A DNA stretch of 64,000 bases from a virus, in the IMG/VR virus record IMGVR_UViG_3300029267_001213, positions 1 to 64,000 of that record; one strand, given 5' to 3'. The notes under the pieces are model-generated. The model was not told the origin of the DNA and did no database searches. It worked only from the letters and a program-made list of their open reading frames with translations. Of the stretch, positions 24,889 to 35,800 are shown piece after piece. Numbering within the stretch: position 1 is the first letter of the stretch; every line of letters starts with the position of its first letter. A program made the position numbers and the translations under genes.

Positions 24889-27345
24889 ATGGCACTCAAT
24901 CAATCCATGGGAATCGGTTTCGTCATTACAGGCAAAGACCTCGCTTCCCGACAAATCAACAAAGTCAAAGGTAATCTTAGAGGGTTAGGTAAGCAGTCCG
25001 AAGAGACTCAGCAGACTATGGAGTCAGCAATGAAGATGACTGCTGCTGGCATTGGATTGCTTACTGTAGGACTGGTCGGTTTGTCTGCGGAGATGAAGCT
25101 GGCTGGAGTAGCTGGTGAATTCGAACACGTAATGGCCGGGGTGGGTGCTACGGCACGGGCTTCCGAAGCAGAAATGAAAATGCTGAAACAGGCGGCGATT
25201 GAGGCTGGTATAGCAACGCAATTTTCGCCATTGGAAGCTGGACGTGGATTAAAGGTTCTGGCAGCGCAAGGTCTGGCGGCTTCGGATCAGGTTACAGCAT
25301 TGATTCCTGTACTGGACTTGGCTGCAGCTGGAGAAATATCCGTGGCGGAATCTGCGGAAGCCGCGGTCGGTGCCGTCAAAGCCTTCGGAATGGAAATGAC
25401 GGATTTGACCATGACGGCGGATAAAATGATGCGGGCTACGACTATTTCAAATTTACGAGCATCTGAGTTTTCAATTACGATGGGCCGGGCTGGTGCAATG
25501 GCAAAGACATTCGGTCAGTCTCTGGATGATACGCTGATTGGCCTTGGTGCCTTAAGAAATATGAACGTTCAGGCAAGCGTAGCAACAACGTCATACAATG
25601 AGGCGGTCAGGCGTCTGGCTGTTGACCAGGCAGGACAGCGTGAGGCACAGCGATTGGGCGTTCAGATATTCGATAAACAGACCGGCAAGATGCGGTCGGC
25701 TCTGGATATTATGCTGGACGTAGCTGAAGCTACAAAAGACTTGGGCGACAAGGAAAAAAATCGTGCATTGAATCAGATGTTCGGCGTGCGAGGCATTGCG
25801 GCGTTTAATGCTATTGCGGAAATAAATATCAAGACCATGAGAGACGGCAAGGAAGTAACCCTAAAGGGTGCCGAAGCTTTGAAAGAATATCGCAAACAGA
25901 TGAGCAGTGCTGGTGGAGCATCCGAAAAGTTCAGAGAGAAACTTCTTTCGACATACGAAGGACAGAAGACACTGTTGAAAGGTTCCATTGAGACGCTGGC
26001 TATTACGCTTGGAGAGCCTCTGGCCAATCTGTTCAAGCCCGGAGTAACGTTCATTATTGAGAAAGTTAATGAGCTTATTAAGGCATTTCAGGATATGGAT
26101 CCAGAAACAAAAAAATGGGTTGCCGGGATTGCTGTAGCAATTCCTGTAATGATTACGGTTGGCGGTGCGATACTTACAATAGTAGGAGCGTTTGCTTTGC
26201 TGAAGCTAGCTATTGTTGCAGCTGGAATTACTCTTGCAGGAATAGGCATGGGGTTTGTATGGGTAACGGCCATTATTGCCGGACTGGTTGCAGCCGGGGC
26301 ACTTCTTTATAAAGCGTATTCGGAAAATCTTGGTGGGCTTAAAGATTCCGTAGGTGACTTAGGTAAATCATTCAAAGGACTATTTGGTGCATTGAAAAAT
26401 ATCGGCAAGGCTTTCGTAGAAAATGAAAAAATAATGGCGGCATTAGGTTATGCTTTCACAGGTCTAGCGTGGATTGTGGGAAAAGTATTTTCGTTTATAG
26501 CGACTACCATTGAGACAGCGGTTGAAGTAATAAGAAATATTTTTGAAGGATTGGGGTTATTGCTGGAAGGTGACTTCAAAGGATTCGGTAAGAAAATGGT
26601 CCGGGCGCTTTTGTCAGCATTTACCGGAGTGGGCAAAGCTCTTGCGGAAGTGTTTGGTGTTGAGATGAAAGATATTCACAGTGAAGTAGATCTCACAATT
26701 ACTTGGATTACCGAGAAATCACTTAAAGCACTTGTGGCATGGAAAAAATTTAGACTTGAATTCCTAGTCAGCAAGGAAGGCAAGGCAGCACAGCAACTTA
26801 GATCTGATATTGAAAAACTGGAAAAAGAATTGTCCACAATGAAAACGGCTGCAGAATTGATGGCTGAACAGGAAAAAGGTCCTACAGGAAAAAGGCAGTT
26901 TGCAGGTGGTCCGGGTGTTTCGGAAATGCCAACTATAATGGATGACTTTATTAAGGAGATGGAATCTGCACAGCGCGAACAGCAAAAAATGAGCGTACCG
27001 CGAAAGAGAATTATTCACGAGACCGAAGAGTATGCAGATTACATCGAGCGCGGACCTGAGATGTCATTCGAAAGGCGTCCTGTATCTGAAGAAATTATGC
27101 AGGAGGCTTTAGGTCAGACGGCTGTTCCTGAAGAATACAGGGAAACAGAAAGACAGAATGTTAAACAGGCAATGCAGGAATCCATGGAAGCGACTGTTGA
27201 GCAATTAAGTACTCAATTAACGGATAAATTTTTGAATGGCATCAGCGGGATGAGTGTTACCATGGATCAGTATGAAGTTGGTCGCATTGTTACACATGGA
27301 GAGCGTGCTCGGCAGGATAGAGAATTAGGGGCCGGAGAAGAATAA
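24889..27345 (+). CDS. Tail tape measure protein, TP901 type
   Basis: The 818-residue protein lies right after the chaperone genes. Its core (about residues 80-330) is the TP901 tape-measure domain, with FEHVMAGVGATARASEAEM, GLKVLAAQGLAASDQV and ARDQAG/QRLGVQIFDK-type segments. A hydrophobic cluster of two or three transmembrane helices occupies about 408-475 (WVAGIAVAIPVMITVGGAIL on), expected for proteins that enter the host membrane. The C-terminal 200 residues are helical and charged. It sets tail length, which would be a fairly short tail by its size. The site before ATG 24889 is weak. Confidence 0.85.
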   Translation: MALNQSMGIGFVITGKDLASRQINKVKGNLRGLGKQSEETQQTMESAMKMTAAGIGLLTVGLVGLSAEMKLAGVAGEFEHVMAGVGATARASEAEMKMLKQAAIEAGIATQFSPLEAGRGLKVLAAQGLAASDQVTALIPVLDLAAAGEISVAESAEAAVGAVKAFGMEMTDLTMTADKMMRATTISNLRASEFSITMGRAGAMAKTFGQSLDDTLIGLGALRNMNVQASVATTSYNEAVRRLAVDQAGQREAQRLGVQIFDKQTGKMRSALDIMLDVAEATKDLGDKEKNRALNQMFGVRGIAAFNAIAEINIKTMRDGKEVTLKGAEALKEYRKQMSSAGGASEKFREKLLSTYEGQKTLLKGSIETLAITLGEPLANLFKPGVTFIIEKVNELIKAFQDMDPETKKWVAGIAVAIPVMITVGGAILTIVGAFALLKLAIVAAGITLAGIGMGFVWVTAIIAGLVAAGALLYKAYSENLGGLKDSVGDLGKSFKGLFGALKNIGKAFVENEKIMAALGYAFTGLAWIVGKVFSFIATTIETAVEVIRNIFEGLGLLLEGDFKGFGKKMVRALLSAFTGVGKALAEVFGVEMKDIHSEVDLTITWITEKSLKALVAWKKFRLEFLVSKEGKAAQQLRSDIEKLEKELSTMKTAAELMAEQEKGPTGKRQFAGGPGVSEMPTIMDDFIKEMESAQREQQKMSVPRKRIIHETEEYADYIERGPEMSFERRPVSEEIMQEALGQTAVPEEYRETERQNVKQAMQESMEATVEQLSTQLTDKFLNGISGMSVTMDQYEVGRIVTHGERARQDRELGAGEE

Positions 27346-27863
27346 TGGGAAACGATAACAAGGTCATTCTTACAAACGAGGACATGGATCCTTCGAACAA
27401 TGACAGACAGTTAATACTTCAGTTTGTCCCTAATGAATTGAGCATGAGTGTAGCGGTCAAATGGGCAGAGACTCAGGTTTTAGGAATGTCTCACACGCCA
27501 TTGCAGTATCAATATACAGAAAACCAGAAATTACCGATGAAGATTGTGGTCATGCGCGGATTGATGACCAGAGACGCAATACTGGCAGACCCTCATGCGA
27601 GAAAGACGGAAAATTTTTTGTTGAGTCTTACGGTTCCCGGTCGTGACAGAAACGGCCAATTGATGTCCAGACCGCCGGTTGTGAAATTAACATGGCCGAA
27701 TATGATCACGGCGAATTGTGTACTGGCCAGCCTTAATCTGGTTCATCAGCGTTTTACCAAGGATCAGGAACGCTGGATGTATATGGCAAACTGTGAATTC
27801 ATAAGAGTAAGGGATAGTCGTGTATGGGGTGATCAATTGCTGGTGAAAGGACTCATGGGATGA
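27345..27863 (+). CDS. Tail/baseplate tube-initiator protein (contractile injection tube family-like)
   Basis: The 172-residue product starts by TAATG overlap with the tape measure stop. It has strands with LILQFVPNELSMSVAVKW, HTPLQYQYTENQKLPMKIVV and a closing set NCVLASLNLVHQRF, DQERWMYMANCEFIRV. This order matches the contractile injection system tube/hub-adaptor family (the N-terminal domain linked to LysM proteins). It lies between tape measure and a LysM-like gene, the usual place. It probably joins hub and tube. Confidence 0.65.
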   Translation: MGNDNKVILTNEDMDPSNNDRQLILQFVPNELSMSVAVKWAETQVLGMSHTPLQYQYTENQKLPMKIVVMRGLMTRDAILADPHARKTENFLLSLTVPGRDRNGQLMSRPPVVKLTWPNMITANCVLASLNLVHQRFTKDQERWMYMANCEFIRVRDSRVWGDQLLVKGLMG

Positions 27864-28219
27864 CGGAACTGGAGAATATACCTGTTGGACTGTTGAGCAA
27901 GACAAGCCGGTATCAAGGATGCACGGCATGGGAAGATGACGACGGCAACTGGTATCTCGGTAGCCCCCCTGTCGAAGTGAAGTATCAGGACTGGCCGGAT
28001 AACAGAATTCATGTTGTACAGGAAGGCGACAGACCGTGGACACTGGCCGGCCGATTTTTCAAGCCAGTTCCTTTTCCTTCCCGGCTGTGGTGGATTATCT
28101 GTCAGTTTCAGCCGGACCCTATTCATGATCCTACTGTAAAGCTTGAAGTGGGTAGAGAGCTGTTTATTCCGTCAATCGAAAAGGTACAGACAAAAATACT
28201 GCCAAGCTTAAAGGAATGA
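27860..28219 (+). CDS. LysM-like baseplate protein (gp53/gpX-like)
   Basis: This 119-residue protein begins inside the previous stop (ATGA). Its second half has the LysM-type signature: HVVQEGDRPWTLAGRFFK, then PFPSRLWWIICQFQPDPI and LEVGRELFIPS. The LysM fold here is a protein-interaction or peptidoglycan-contact module, as in T4 gp53 and P2 gpX. It probably helps attach the hub to wedges. Confidence 0.7.
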   Translation: MTELENIPVGLLSKTSRYQGCTAWEDDDGNWYLGSPPVEVKYQDWPDNRIHVVQEGDRPWTLAGRFFKPVPFPSRLWWIICQFQPDPIHDPTVKLEVGRELFIPSIEKVQTKILPSLKE

Positions 28220-28222
28220 TAC

Positions 28223-29473
28223 ATGTTGGACAGAGGAGACCCGGTCGTAGCTGTAGAGCTTATCGAAGGAGATGGACCGGATGAGTTTATCGACTTTGGC
28301 GACCGGCTTGCAGCATTTGATTATGAGGACGTGGACCACGGCAAGGACTCTTGCAATATTCTTTTAAGAAACTGGAACCTGTCATTGCTTGAAGACCGGC
28401 GATTTGCCAGAGGTCAAAAGCTCAGAGTGTCGTGGGGATACAGCGGCGGTATGGCACCACCGAGAGACGTAGTAATCAAAAAAATTCATGGACTGGATTT
28501 GCTTCAGATAGCTTGCGAAGGAAAAGTTACTGAACTGGATCAGGAAGTTAAGGTCAGAGCTTGGGAGCAGATGACCGTTGGCGAGATAGCTGCGGAGATA
28601 GCATTCAATGAACAGAATCTGGATGGTAAGTTCGTACACATTGTAGAGCCGGACGGCATTACTCATGAGTGCATTAATCAGCATTATTCGGATGCAAGAT
28701 TTCTGGCGAAGCTGGCCAGAGATCATGGATGCGTTTTCTGTTTTAACCATACCGGATTCCATTTTCATCCACGGGATATGGCGGCAGCACCGAGGAAGGT
28801 TTTGATTTATCGAACGGACCCGGGCCGTGGAGATATTATTAAACTGGTTCCGGACAGTGACTTCAGTCGGTCGATAGGAAAGGTAGTAATAAAAAGTCGG
28901 GATCCTAATACCGGTGAAGAATTTGAAGTCGAAGCCAGCAATCAGGACACTGACAGAGATGGACTCGGCAAGGCATGGGAGGTAGGCAATCCAGCTACGG
29001 TATCAGGAAATCTGGCCAAGCGAAACGCTACGGCTATTACAAGATACGTATCCGGTGCGACTAAGGATCAAGCCAAGCTCGAAGCGCAGAAACGATTCAA
29101 GCTGGCAGCGCAATTTCGTTTTAAGCTTACGGCGTATTGCCATGGAGACCCGGTTCATTCGGCAAGAAATGTTTACGAGCTACAGGGAGCCGGTCAGTAT
29201 TTGGAAGGCAATTATTATTGTAAGCGAGCGAAGCATTCTATCAAGGGAAGTTATCAGACAGAGCTTTATTTAATACGAGATTCGGCATTGGAAGCTCCGA
29301 CGATAATAGATCCTGAGAAAAGCAATGCGGCAATCAATGATCAGGAGGTTGTAGATGACAGCCTTTTAAGACCTGTTGTAGTATGGGAAGATGGTCCTGA
29401 CGGACAGCCACAGCAGGTTATACAATGGCGCGATTCAAGAGGGAATATTGTGGATACGCCAGCACAACCATAG
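28223..29473 (+). CDS. Baseplate hub protein (gpD / gp27-like)
   Basis: The 416-residue product follows the LysM gene by 3 bases. It shows the late-control-D pattern: an N-terminal domain with DFGDRLAAFDYEDVDHGKDS, FARGQKLRVSWGYSG, then GKVTELDQEVKVRAWEQMTV, a His/Tyr-rich HYSDARFLAKLARDHGCVF, and a long middle of strands. The C-terminal 70 residues after about 340 look disordered, with repeated IDPE and NAAINDQE. This protein caps the tube and carries the spike encoded next. Confidence 0.75.
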   Translation: MLDRGDPVVAVELIEGDGPDEFIDFGDRLAAFDYEDVDHGKDSCNILLRNWNLSLLEDRRFARGQKLRVSWGYSGGMAPPRDVVIKKIHGLDLLQIACEGKVTELDQEVKVRAWEQMTVGEIAAEIAFNEQNLDGKFVHIVEPDGITHECINQHYSDARFLAKLARDHGCVFCFNHTGFHFHPRDMAAAPRKVLIYRTDPGRGDIIKLVPDSDFSRSIGKVVIKSRDPNTGEEFEVEASNQDTDRDGLGKAWEVGNPATVSGNLAKRNATAITRYVSGATKDQAKLEAQKRFKLAAQFRFKLTAYCHGDPVHSARNVYELQGAGQYLEGNYYCKRAKHSIKGSYQTELYLIRDSALEAPTIIDPEKSNAAINDQEVVDDSLLRPVVVWEDGPDGQPQQVIQWRDSRGNIVDTPAQP

Positions 29474-29482
29474 GAGAAGACC

Positions 29483-30082
29483 TTGAACATAGTTGGTTCA
29501 CATGATCACGGCGTAGATGATGAAGCTTTAGATAGGGACAGGGATCCTTTTATCTATGACGGTACGGTTGTAGAAAATAATGATCCTGAAAAACGGTACA
29601 GAGTCAAAGTCAAAGTGCCGGGTTTATTCGAGCCGACATCAGACTGGTTGACTCCTTATGGAGGACCGTGGAGCAGCGGTGGTGGGTGTGCGATTATCGG
29701 AGCACCACCTAAAGGCGCGGTAGTGGGTGTGTTCTTTAGAGGCGGCTATAAAAATAAGCCAGCATACATAGGTGGACCTTTTACTCCGGGAGACATTGCG
29801 GAAATACCTAATGATCCGGAAGCGGTTGGTCATCCGGACGTTAGATTTATTTGCACTCCATCATTTATAATGATGTTCGATGAACGAGAAGGACAGGTAG
29901 GTTGGAGAGTTATTGATAGAAAGTCTGGACAGGTCATAAATATAGATTCAACAAATAACTCTATGGAAATGAGAGCTACAACAGCATTAAAAGCATCGGC
30001 ATCAGGGATAGTTGATATTAGTGGGGCGCAGACCAATATACAGGGAAGGCCGGTAAAGGCGAAGGAGAAGCCAATCGAATGA
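29483..30082 (+). CDS. Baseplate spike protein, gpV/gp5 OB-fold (TTG start)
   Basis: No ATG is available in the first 130 codons, so TTG 29483, with GGAGA upstream, is the likely start (199 residues). The OB-fold is clear: GTVVENNDPEKRYRVKVKVP, SDWLTPYGGPWSSGGGC, PPKGAVVGVFFRGGYKNKP, AYIGGPF. The tail after about 125 is beta-rich with short repeats (DIS, NIQ), typical of a needle. It is the membrane-puncturing spike. The stop overlaps the next ATG. Confidence 0.75.
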   Translation: MNIVGSHDHGVDDEALDRDRDPFIYDGTVVENNDPEKRYRVKVKVPGLFEPTSDWLTPYGGPWSSGGGCAIIGAPPKGAVVGVFFRGGYKNKPAYIGGPFTPGDIAEIPNDPEAVGHPDVRFICTPSFIMMFDEREGQVGWRVIDRKSGQVINIDSTNNSMEMRATTALKASASGIVDISGAQTNIQGRPVKAKEKPIE

Positions 30083-30813
30083 GTGGAACGGCAGACGGCG
30101 GAGCATATTATCCTTTCGAGGTTCCGGAAGAAATCTGCGAGCTGTTCGATATTGAGATTAATTTCGAGCTGCCTATTCTCGGCGTTCCTTATATAGATTT
30201 CGTTGAAGAATTAATCCGGCTGCTCAAGACGGCCCTCGGTCCTTTAATTCCTTTTTTCCGGGTACTGGATGTCATTGTTCAAATATATAAGTGCGCTCAA
30301 GCAGTGCCGGATGCAATAGTGGAGTTGGATCCTACAGATTTATTTACATGCCTTGGTGAGCTGGGCAGAAAAATTGCTCAGTTACTCGAGATGGCCCCAT
30401 GGCTGGCAGTACCAATTCTGATAGTAAAAATCATAGACTTATTAATTGCATTTTTACAAAAAATAAAGCGGAGACTTGAGTATCAGCTATGGTTATTAAG
30501 GCAGATATTTGTTGCGATAGATCAAGCTGCAAACATTAATGATGGTCGACTTCAAGGACTTCTTACATGTGCACATGGAAACATGCAGGGAGAGCTGGAT
30601 GAGTTGACAGAAATACTGAGAGGCATTGGCCAGCTTATCGGGGTTATAAATATTTTGATGGATCTGGCTGGCGTTCCTGAAGAGGCGCAGATACCTGAGC
30701 TTACAGCGATATTTGATGCCGGTTCAGAAAGTACTATTCAGGAAGGATTGGATGCAATGGACGATTTTATTGAAATTTTACGAACGGCAAGATCCTTGGT
30801 ACCATTGCCATAA
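30079..30813 (+). CDS. Helical, partly hydrophobic baseplate-cluster protein
   Basis: The 244-residue product has hydrophobic helices near 45-75 (FVEELIRLLKTALGPLIPFF) and 110-130 (WLAVPILIVKIIDLLIAFL), then a charged helical C-terminal half. It starts by ATGA overlap with the spike gene and lies before gp25. It may be a membrane-contact or wedge accessory protein. I know no family by motif. Hydrophobic segments could instead be buried in an oligomer. Confidence 0.5.
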   Translation: MSGTADGGAYYPFEVPEEICELFDIEINFELPILGVPYIDFVEELIRLLKTALGPLIPFFRVLDVIVQIYKCAQAVPDAIVELDPTDLFTCLGELGRKIAQLLEMAPWLAVPILIVKIIDLLIAFLQKIKRRLEYQLWLLRQIFVAIDQAANINDGRLQGLLTCAHGNMQGELDELTEILRGIGQLIGVINILMDLAGVPEEAQIPELTAIFDAGSESTIQEGLDAMDDFIEILRTARSLVPLP

Positions 30814-30821
30814 GGTGAGAC

Positions 30822-31259
30822 ATGGAAGGATTTACAGGTAAGGATGAGTTAACTACGGGCCGCGGCCTGTTGTTACCTTTAAGGTGGGAGGCGAATGACT
30901 TCGCAAATGGCAGTGGAGAGCCGTTGGTGCATAGCTGTTTATTAATTGCAGTGGGCACCATAGGAGATTCTCCATTTACGGACGGCGAAATACCTTGGGA
31001 TACTGAGGTTGGAACTATTGTCATGGCGATGAAGCACAGAAATATGACAATCGGAAGGGCGGACAGGGCCGAGGAAGAAATATCCAGAGGGGTCCATACT
31101 ACTTATCCGGTAGTTATAATCCGTGAAGTAGACGTTAAAATAAATCAGGGTGAAAGAAAGACGGCATTCCGAGTCAGTGCGCGGTATGATATGCGAAGTA
31201 AATTTGTTGAGGCGGATCAGGTCATTCATTCTGGTTTGGAATTTAATACGGAGCTGTAA
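30822..31259 (+). CDS. Baseplate wedge protein, gp25/gpW-like
   Basis: The 145-residue protein has the gp25 pattern: GRGLLLPLRWEANDFAN early, PWDTEVGTIVMAMKHRNMT in the middle, and a C-terminal strand pair with VDVKINQGERKTAFRVSARYD. It is followed one base later by the J-like gene, as in most contractile tails, and together they form the inner wedge of the baseplate. The start has a weak AAGGTGAG site. Confidence 0.75.
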   Translation: MEGFTGKDELTTGRGLLLPLRWEANDFANGSGEPLVHSCLLIAVGTIGDSPFTDGEIPWDTEVGTIVMAMKHRNMTIGRADRAEEEISRGVHTTYPVVIIREVDVKINQGERKTAFRVSARYDMRSKFVEADQVIHSGLEFNTEL

Positions 31260-31260
31260 T

Positions 31261-32865
31261 ATGACAGATATAATTTCTCAACAATTTGGCAGCAATCAGG
31301 ATTACACGTCAAACGACTTCGAGACTTTACTGGCCAGATTGCAATCATTGACCGGTTCGGTATTCCCCGGCTGGACAGAGGCTACAAGGGTTGGTTTTGC
31401 TAATGTCCTAAGAGCGCAGAATGCATTTGTCGGTGATGTCCTTTGTTATTTGATGAACAATAAAAAGAAGGAGTGTCACTGGGGAACGCTTTCACAAAGA
31501 CACAGCGCAATTAATATGGGTAAGTTAATCAGCTATCGACTTGGAGGGGCTACTCCAGCACAGACGGAAGTTGTTTTCAGAGCAGAGAGAACCATACTTC
31601 CCGGCAAGGTGGCGGGATCCGTTTACATTCCCGAAGGAGTTATTTGCAGGACTTCAGGAACGAATATTATCAGACAGCGTTCATTGTCTGCAGTGACAAT
31701 AGCTGCAGGATCAGCAGAGAGTTCTATTGTTATGGTTGAAAATAGCACTGAAGAAACAGAATCTTTTCCAGCGAACGGTAAAAAATTTCAGGAACTTGTA
31801 TTGGGATATACTCCATTTGTGGAGGGTGAGTACGACATATATGGAGATAGCTCGCATCTGGCAAAGATAGACATGAGTGATTCGATTGGTCCGTTCGAGA
31901 CAGTGGATTCGTTTCTGGATAGCAGGGCCAGCGATGCACATGCCGTGGTTTTGGTGGATGAAAATAATAAGGCTACTGTCAGAATAGGCGACGGACAAAA
32001 CGGACGACTGGCAAATGGAACAATAACAGTAGCGTATAAATATGGCGGTGGTGAAGCTGGTCGTGTGGAAGCGGAACAATTGACCGTAGTTGAAAACGGG
32101 CCAACGGTTGACAGCAATGGCAATCCTGTTGTGGTCACTTGTTTTAATGAGAACGCCAGTATTGAAGGTACGGGAACTGACAGAGAGACGGTAGCGTATG
32201 CAAAGCAGACAGCTCCAGCATCATCAAGAGTAGGGCAATATACTATTGCAAAAGAAGATTATGTTTTTAATGCCAAGCGTGTAGCAGGAGTGGCCAGAGC
32301 GTTATGCCTGACAAATAACGAAGAAGCGGCAATTCCAAATGGGCGGGTCAGAGTTTATATTGTACCAGAGGGCGGTGGTCAGCCTGCTTCAGCATTAATC
32401 AGCAATGTGGAAACCATGTTGCAGGTTACGCGACGGCATACGGTTACGGCAATCCCGGAAGTAATGTCGGTGACTCCATATCTTAATATAGATGTTTATG
32501 CGGTCGTTTATCTGCGGCCTATTCCGGCTGGATATACGAGGTCTGAATATTTGGCAGTGGTCAGAGATCAAATCGAAACGGCACTGGAAGATTTCTTTAT
32601 TCCTTCACTTAGTGATGGAACGGAAAATCCTAATGTAGATTTCGGTGCTAATTATAAAGATATCAATGATAATATTATTGGTGAAATAGCATGGAGTGAT
32701 ATTCTAAATGAAGTCAGGGATGCAGGATACGTAAGGAAGGTTGGTTCTGGTGCGGATGAATTTTTGCTTAATGGAGAAAGAGATGATGTGTTTTTATTTC
32801 CGTATCAGTTCCCGGCGTTCGGTGAGATAACACTGATAGACGGAGACAGCGGTGAGGAATTTTAG
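31261..32865 (+). CDS. Baseplate J-like wedge protein
   Basis: ATG 31261, one base after the gp25 stop, gives 534 residues; an in-frame start at 31150 inside gp25 is rejected. The family pattern is visible: helical N-terminus, GKLISYRLGGATPAQTEVVF, IPEGVICRTSG, a long beta middle, and the C-terminal part with PASSRVGQYTIAKEDYVFNA, GRVRVYIVPEGGG and a closing helical/beta domain. J proteins span the wedge from hub to fibres. Confidence 0.8.
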   Translation: MTDIISQQFGSNQDYTSNDFETLLARLQSLTGSVFPGWTEATRVGFANVLRAQNAFVGDVLCYLMNNKKKECHWGTLSQRHSAINMGKLISYRLGGATPAQTEVVFRAERTILPGKVAGSVYIPEGVICRTSGTNIIRQRSLSAVTIAAGSAESSIVMVENSTEETESFPANGKKFQELVLGYTPFVEGEYDIYGDSSHLAKIDMSDSIGPFETVDSFLDSRASDAHAVVLVDENNKATVRIGDGQNGRLANGTITVAYKYGGGEAGRVEAEQLTVVENGPTVDSNGNPVVVTCFNENASIEGTGTDRETVAYAKQTAPASSRVGQYTIAKEDYVFNAKRVAGVARALCLTNNEEAAIPNGRVRVYIVPEGGGQPASALISNVETMLQVTRRHTVTAIPEVMSVTPYLNIDVYAVVYLRPIPAGYTRSEYLAVVRDQIETALEDFFIPSLSDGTENPNVDFGANYKDINDNIIGEIAWSDILNEVRDAGYVRKVGSGADEFLLNGERDDVFLFPYQFPAFGEITLIDGDSGEEF

Positions 32866-35800
32866 ATGACACTGCCAGTAAGAAAATATTGGTGGCGACC
32901 AAGTGTGCTGGCTCCCTATGCAGGACAGGGCCTTAATATCTCCGGCAACAATTATGAGGACTTCGAAAAGTTCATGGGATGGTTGCTGGTAAGAAAGATA
33001 TTTGTTTCCGGAGTACCAAGAGAATATGAGCGCGAGCTTTCTATAGACGCCAATGGTGCGCGGATTATTTTGCCTGTCAATACAGACTGGGCAGAAACGA
33101 ATCTGGATGATGATAATGCGTTGATGGGTGATAGCAGATATTGGGTATGTGTTTATCCATATTCCTTGAGAGGTTTTATTAATCCTAGAATGGACCCGGA
33201 TATACTGGGCTTTGCAGAAATACACTGGCGGGTTCCCAATGTAAGAAAATATAATAATAATTATGGAATGCATACTGGCCTTGGAATAACACTGGGGAAA
33301 AGCCATGCGGCAGTAGCACATACAAAAAAGCAAAGTCTTATTGTTCCACCTGAAAGTGGTGGTGGCTGGAAAATAAAATCTGATTACGCTGGTTCATCAT
33401 GGAACAATCCGGCATTGGAATCGGATGTTGTGCTAGACGAAATAGCAGAAGGAAAATTCCGAGCAGACCATGTGAAGAGAGATGACTCTACCGGATTGAT
33501 GACCTTGAAGTTTTGGAATCCTATTACAAGAGAATATCAATTAATGTTTTCGGATAATTCCGTTTCTTGGGATATGTATGCAGATTTTGTTCCGTTTATG
33601 ATCGGCGTTCCTAATTCAGAAAGCGGTGATGATCTTGAGCATACTCTGGTTCAGTTTCAGGGCTATCCTTATGATCCTTTTATAGCACAGGTAATGCCGG
33701 TTGCAGATTACTTGTCTAATCTGGATATTATTTTTGATGGCAAAAATGCTGCAGCTTCTGGACATGGCGGTTATGAGCTCAGGGAAGATCTTGGCTGGGC
33801 AATAAGATGTACAGCGTATACGAGAGGTGGCGCATCAAGTGGGTTGGCTCATATTATTACAGACTCTATGGCACAGGGATATGATCATCCGTGGATGCCA
33901 AGCGGAGCATTTACTATTTTATTTGATATAAATATTGATGATTGGGATCCGGGCGAGCGGAGATATATTGCTTATTGTACAGGCTCAAATACATATCCGG
34001 TTTATTGGACACTGAGTGCGGATGATGATCTCCGGGCTGAAATAACTACTGGTTCAGGTTCTATAATAATGGATTTTACAGCGGCTCTCTTTTGGAACGG
34101 AGAGCCGCATCAGGTCGGAATAAGTTTCGATGGAGTGAGCAGATGGCGATTGTTATTTGACGGACAGTATGTTTCAGAAAAAATTGATTCTACAGCAGTC
34201 ATGCAGAATGAGACTTTGCTTCTTGGTGCATGGTTTGGAAATCGTGGTGTTGAAGCATGGCGTGGTGATGTTCAGATATGGGAACAGGAGCTTAATAATG
34301 ATCAGCTGGTCGAGGCTTATAGCGAATTACTGAAATATAGAATTAAAAATTATTCTTTCGAAATAGCGAAAGATGGCGCTGCAATTGCTGGCGAGGCTGA
34401 AGACTGGGATTGTACTCCTTCGGAGCTTTATGCGTTTGCAGAATTCGAACATCATGATCAATTTAATTCTGAGCGCGAAGATTATGAGACGGACTGGAAC
34501 AATAATGATGGACATATAGACCAGTGGGATAATGATGCAAGTGCACCGGCATTATTTTCTTTAGGCAAAGAGAAAATTGCCGCAGAGACTTTTGAACGTC
34601 CGGGATGGGAAGTGCTCGGTTCGGACTATCAGAAAAACGGCTGGCCGTGGCAATGGCCGAGCAACAGTAAGCAAGCTGTATTTTCAGGTGTGGCGTTTTA
34701 TGGCATTGCGGATATTACGGTCGAATCGTTTGAGTTCGGATGGGATTCAAATGAAAATTATATTTACAGTCCACAGGACATATGGGTACTTGAGCCACAG
34801 CTTCCATTGATAATTAATAAATGGAAAAACAGCAGGGTGGCTTTTGCAATTTATAATTTCGGACTGGCCGAATGGCGTGGAGCTGACATTGAAATAGCAG
34901 AGGGTACTTATAATACGGCAACGGATTTGGCTTCTGCATTGCAAAGCGCATTCGATGCAATCGGTCTGGCTTCTGAGTTTGGACTTACTTTCGGAACGCA
35001 TCCGGACAGCCCGGCTACGAAATATACGATTAAGACAGATAACGTGGTAAGCATAGCCGCTGTAGGCGTAGGTCCTGATATTAGCTCCGGCGAACAGCCG
35101 GATGGTCGTGCGGACTTAGGAATGCCAGCCAGAGAGACTTCAATAATTCTAGGTGATGAAAATGTAGAAGGCTATCGGGTTAATCAGCTGGATGTAATTA
35201 TGAATGGTGATCTGGCCGGATTTAACTGGCTGGGAGGCAATGGTGGTTTTTCGAATCGAGCACAATTTGACGGACAGAGTGCTGAAAAATTCGAAACCGG
35301 ATGGAACAATGACGAGTACACAGACAAGATGGTGGGTAATATTATTTATGCTTTGAATCCCTATGATCAGATAGGCATTACGGGAGATTATACATCAAGA
35401 TATAATATTCCTGGACTTGAGTGCGTGATAGCAGACGGTCAGGAAAATGATGGAAATTATACAGTAATATCAGCCGTGTTTTTAGGTGGTATAACTATAG
35501 TTACATTTAATGAACGTATAGAGGTGGTTATTTCTGGATGGGGTTCGGTTTATCCTAATTACAAGAGGGCAGAATTCAATGCAACAGAAGCTTATTTAAT
35601 AGGTAATTCATGGCCGATCCCGGATGAGTTTGAAATATTCGGAAGAGACTTAACGGCATTATTTGATACGGATTACGAGTTTTCTGTTACAGGTCATCCT
35701 AATGCTGGCAAGTATACAGTAAAAGCACCCGGAGCATATATGAGTGGATCGAATATGAGAATTCCGGTTAATGAAAATTTTAATCACATGGCAGCTCAAG

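Noticed and set aside
31150-31260. Longer N-terminus for the J-like gene
   Set aside because: It lies inside the gp25 gene; ATG 31261 directly after its stop gives the normal J N-terminus.
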